This document shows, piece after piece, positions 4,551-6,044 of a stretch of DNA of 6,044 bases (position 1 is the first letter of the stretch; every line of letters begins with the position of its first letter). The position numbers and the translations under genes were made by a program. The stretch is from assembly GCA_958435885.1 (NCBI GenBank), contig CAUBHZ010000126.1, positions 1-6,044 on the forward strand, given 5' to 3'. The notes beneath the pieces were generated by a model, which was not told the origin of the DNA, did no database searches, and saw only the letters and a list, made by a program, of their open reading frames with translations. This DNA comes from an uncultured Intestinimonas sp. (GTDB taxonomy: Bacteria; Bacillota_A; Clostridia; Oscillospirales; Oscillospiraceae).

Positions 4551-5783
4551 ATGAAAAAGTTTCTTGCATTCGCGCTTTCCTGCTCCCTGGCCCTGACGGC
4601 CCTGGCCGGCTGCTCCAGCACGCCGCCCTCCAGCGCCGCCCCCGAGACCGGCAGCCCCGACGCCTCCGCCCCCGCCGCCCAGAGCGGCGACAAGGTGGTC
4701 CGCATCGGCGTCTTTGAGCCCTCCACCGGCGACTCCGCCTCCGGCGGCAAGAAGGAAATGCTGGGCATGCAGTACGCCAACGCCGAGACTCCCACCGTGG
4801 AGGTGGGCGGCGAGACCTACACCGTGGAGCTGGTCTACGCCGACAACGGCTCCACCACCGACAAGGCTCCCACCGCCGCCTCCCAGCTGGTCAGCGAAGG
4901 CGTGGCCCTGGTGCTGGGCTCCTACGGCTCCGGCGTGTCCATCGCCGGCGGCCCCATCTTCGGCGACGCGGGCATCCCCGCCATCGGCGTCACCTGCACC
5001 AACCCCAACGTCACCGCCGGCAACGACTACTACTTCCGCATCTGCTTCCTGGACCCCTTCCAGGGCACCGTCCTGGCCAACTTCGCCAAGGATAAGTTCA
5101 GCGCCACCACCGCCTACTGCCTGGGCGAGGCGGGCAACGAGTACGACCAGGGCCTGATCGCCTACTTCGAGCAGGCCTTCACCGCCGCCGGCGGCACCGT
5201 CATCAAGGACTCCTTCCCCACCAACAACTCCGACTTCAACTCCTACCTGAACAAGGCCAAGGACCAGGGCGCCGACGTCATCTTCACCCCCGTGTCCATC
5301 GCCTACGCCACCCAGATCATCACCCAGGCCGCCGATCTGGGCATCACGGCCCCCTTCCTGGGCTCCGACACCCTGGACGACAACATGGTCCTGGAGGCCG
5401 CTAAGGGCACCGACGTGCAGCTCTACGTCTCCACCTTCTACCAGGAGGGCGGCGACCCTGACTTCGACGCCGGCATCAAGGAGTACATCAACACCGCCGA
5501 CGGCGCCCTGGAGGCCAACGGCGGCAACGACACCATCGCCGCCGTGTCCGCCATGGGCTACGACGCCTACTACGTGGCCCTGGAGGCCATCAAGGCCGCC
5601 GGCAGCGTGGAGCCCGCCGACATCAAGGCCGCCCTCTGGGACGTGACCTATGACGGCGTGTCGGGCCACATCGAGTTCGACGACACCAACGGCGACGCCG
5701 TCCGCGACACCGCCTACATCAAGCACTCCACCAACGACGGCGCCTGGGAGCTGGAAGGCGTCCAGACCGTGGCGGCGGAGTAA
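4551..5783 (+). CDS. Branched-chain amino acid type ABC transporter substrate-binding lipoprotein (LivJ/LivK-like)
   Basis: A 410-residue extracellular lipoprotein that captures the solute and delivers it to the LivHM permease. Residues 1-20 are a lipoprotein signal peptide with lipobox LAGC and acylated Cys21. Residues 22-47 are a low-complexity Ser/Pro/Ala linker that tethers the protein to the membrane. From residue 48 the two-lobed type I periplasmic binding fold begins (VVRIGVFEPSTGDSASGGKK), followed by the ligand-site region LGSYGSGVSIAGGPIFGDAG (122-141) and TCTNPNVTAG (148-157), and later GYDAYYVALEAI and GVSGHIEFD, both typical of the family. Length fits. The substrate may be Leu/Ile/Val or another amino acid or amide; the fold is used for all. 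AAGGAGGA lies about 10 nt upstream of the ATG. Codons end almost always in C, more so than in the neighbours, which suggests high expression. livH follows after 166 nt. Confidence 0.92.
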   Translation: MKKFLAFALSCSLALTALAGCSSTPPSSAAPETGSPDASAPAAQSGDKVVRIGVFEPSTGDSASGGKKEMLGMQYANAETPTVEVGGETYTVELVYADNGSTTDKAPTAASQLVSEGVALVLGSYGSGVSIAGGPIFGDAGIPAIGVTCTNPNVTAGNDYYFRICFLDPFQGTVLANFAKDKFSATTAYCLGEAGNEYDQGLIAYFEQAFTAAGGTVIKDSFPTNNSDFNSYLNKAKDQGADVIFTPVSIAYATQIITQAADLGITAPFLGSDTLDDNMVLEAAKGTDVQLYVSTFYQEGGDPDFDAGIKEYINTADGALEANGGNDTIAAVSAMGYDAYYVALEAIKAAGSVEPADIKAALWDVTYDGVSGHIEFDDTNGDAVRDTAYIKHSTNDGAWELEGVQTVAAE

Positions 5784-5818
5784 GGAAGTTCTGTCTCTGA
5801 ACCACAGGCAGCATATGC

Positions 5819-5850
5819 GCTTGGCGGGGACCTCCGGGTCCCCGCCAAGC
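5819..5850 (+). promoter_or_regulatory. Perfect hairpin between the binding protein gene and livH
   Basis: A 14-bp GC-rich stem (5819-5832 with 5837-5850) closed by the tetraloop TCCG. It is followed by CTCATATT rather than a U-run, so it is unlikely to end transcription fully. In transporter operons such hairpins protect the 3' end of the binding-protein message or cause partial termination, so that more binding protein than permease is made. That role is inferred. Confidence 0.65.
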
Positions 5851-5869
5851 CTCATATTCCCGACCTTGT

Positions 5870-5918
5870 CAGGCTGCCTCGAAAGGGGCTTTGACCACGC
5901 TCTTTTCGAGACGGCCTG
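5870..5918 (+). promoter_or_regulatory. Second, imperfect hairpin upstream of livH
   Basis: A 20-position stem (5870-5889 with 5899-5918) with 16 Watson-Crick pairs, three G-U pairs and one C/A mismatch (5877 with 5911), loop of 9 nt. It ends 17 nt before the livH ribosome binding site. G-U pairs mean the fold is much better in the plus-strand RNA than in its complement, which supports a role in RNA. No U-run follows. Confidence 0.5.
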
Positions 5919-5949
5919 GCATCAAATCTGGCATAGGGGAGGACATCCC

Positions 5950-6044
5950 ATGGAATTTTTCATCTCCACCCTGCTCTTCGGCATCTCGGTGGGCGGGCAG
6001 TACGCCCTCATCGCCATCGGCTACACCATGGTCTACGGCATCCT
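5950..6044 (+). CDS. livH: Branched-chain amino acid ABC transporter permease LivH (5' end only)
   Basis: The first 31 codons of a membrane permease of the LivH family, truncated by the window edge. The visible peptide starts MEFFISTLLFGISVGGQYAL and continues IAIGYTMVYGI. The segment YALIAIGYTMVYGI is the highly conserved first membrane helix of LivH. The full protein is normally about 290 residues with about eight helices and pairs with LivM, with LivG and LivF as ATPases; these would lie to the right. The ATG at 5950 has GGGGAGGA (5936-5943) 6 nt upstream. The binding protein gene upstream in the same direction supports the assignment. Confidence 0.88.
   Translation, partial: MEFFISTLLFGISVGGQYALIAIGYTMVYGI

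Noticed and set aside
4515..5855. A 446-codon open frame on the minus strand opposite the binding protein gene
   Set aside because: The product is an implausible Gly/Val/Ala-rich repeat produced by GCC/GGC/ACC codons read in reverse; the plus strand has a clear lipoprotein with signal peptide and ribosome binding site.
1..6044. CRISPR arrays, insertion sequences, tRNA or rRNA genes, or a defence system
   Set aside because: I found no regularly spaced repeats, no transposase or terminal inverted repeats, no tRNA-like cloverleaf and no defence-type protein domain.

Overview
The window looks like chromosome of a GC-rich member of the Bacillota, most plausibly a gut clostridium of the Oscillospiraceae type (Flavonifractor, Intestinimonas or Lawsonibacter-like). 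This is inferred from strongly GC-ending codons combined with AT-rich intergenic regions, strong GGAGG-type ribosome binding sites, near-consensus vegetative promoters with extended -10 elements, a Gram-positive style lipoprotein, and the gene families present. No marker gene fixes the genus.

Layout. (1) 1-720, minus strand: the N-terminal two thirds of a spermidine/putrescine ABC transporter ATPase (potA), running off the left edge. (2) 721-1059: a divergent control region with one good promoter in each direction, a leader hairpin for potA and several repeated or palindromic sequences. (3) 1060-2530, plus strand: two different GntR-family regulators of the HutC/UTRA type whose reading frames overlap by 11 nt. 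(4) 2549-2589: a long bidirectional terminator hairpin between convergent genes. (5) 2614-3336, minus strand: a YczE/YyaS/YitT-type integral membrane protein. (6) 3337-3595: a second divergent control region. (7) 3596-4213, plus strand: a TetR-family regulator followed by a textbook intrinsic terminator. (8) 4267-4550: leader and promoter of a branched-chain amino acid type ABC transporter operon, of which the lipoprotein binding protein (4551-5783) and the first 31 codons of the permease livH (from 5950) are in view, separated by 166 nt that hold two hairpins.

How the pieces work together. The window has three regulatory units. The two GntR proteins sit back to back with potA and are the obvious candidates to control it. 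The TetR protein sits back to back with the membrane protein gene, whose predicted transcription start is covered by a TGAAC/GTTCA dyad, so TetR probably represses that gene. The liv operon has its own strong promoter and no regulator in view. All assignments of regulator to target are inferred from gene order and DNA sites, not shown.

Nothing here looks like a defence system, mobile element, CRISPR array or RNA gene. The window is mostly ordinary transporter and regulator territory. The parts most worth a second look are the tandem overlapping GntR pair with its repeated ACCAATT sites, the TetR dyad, and the double hairpin between the binding protein and livH.
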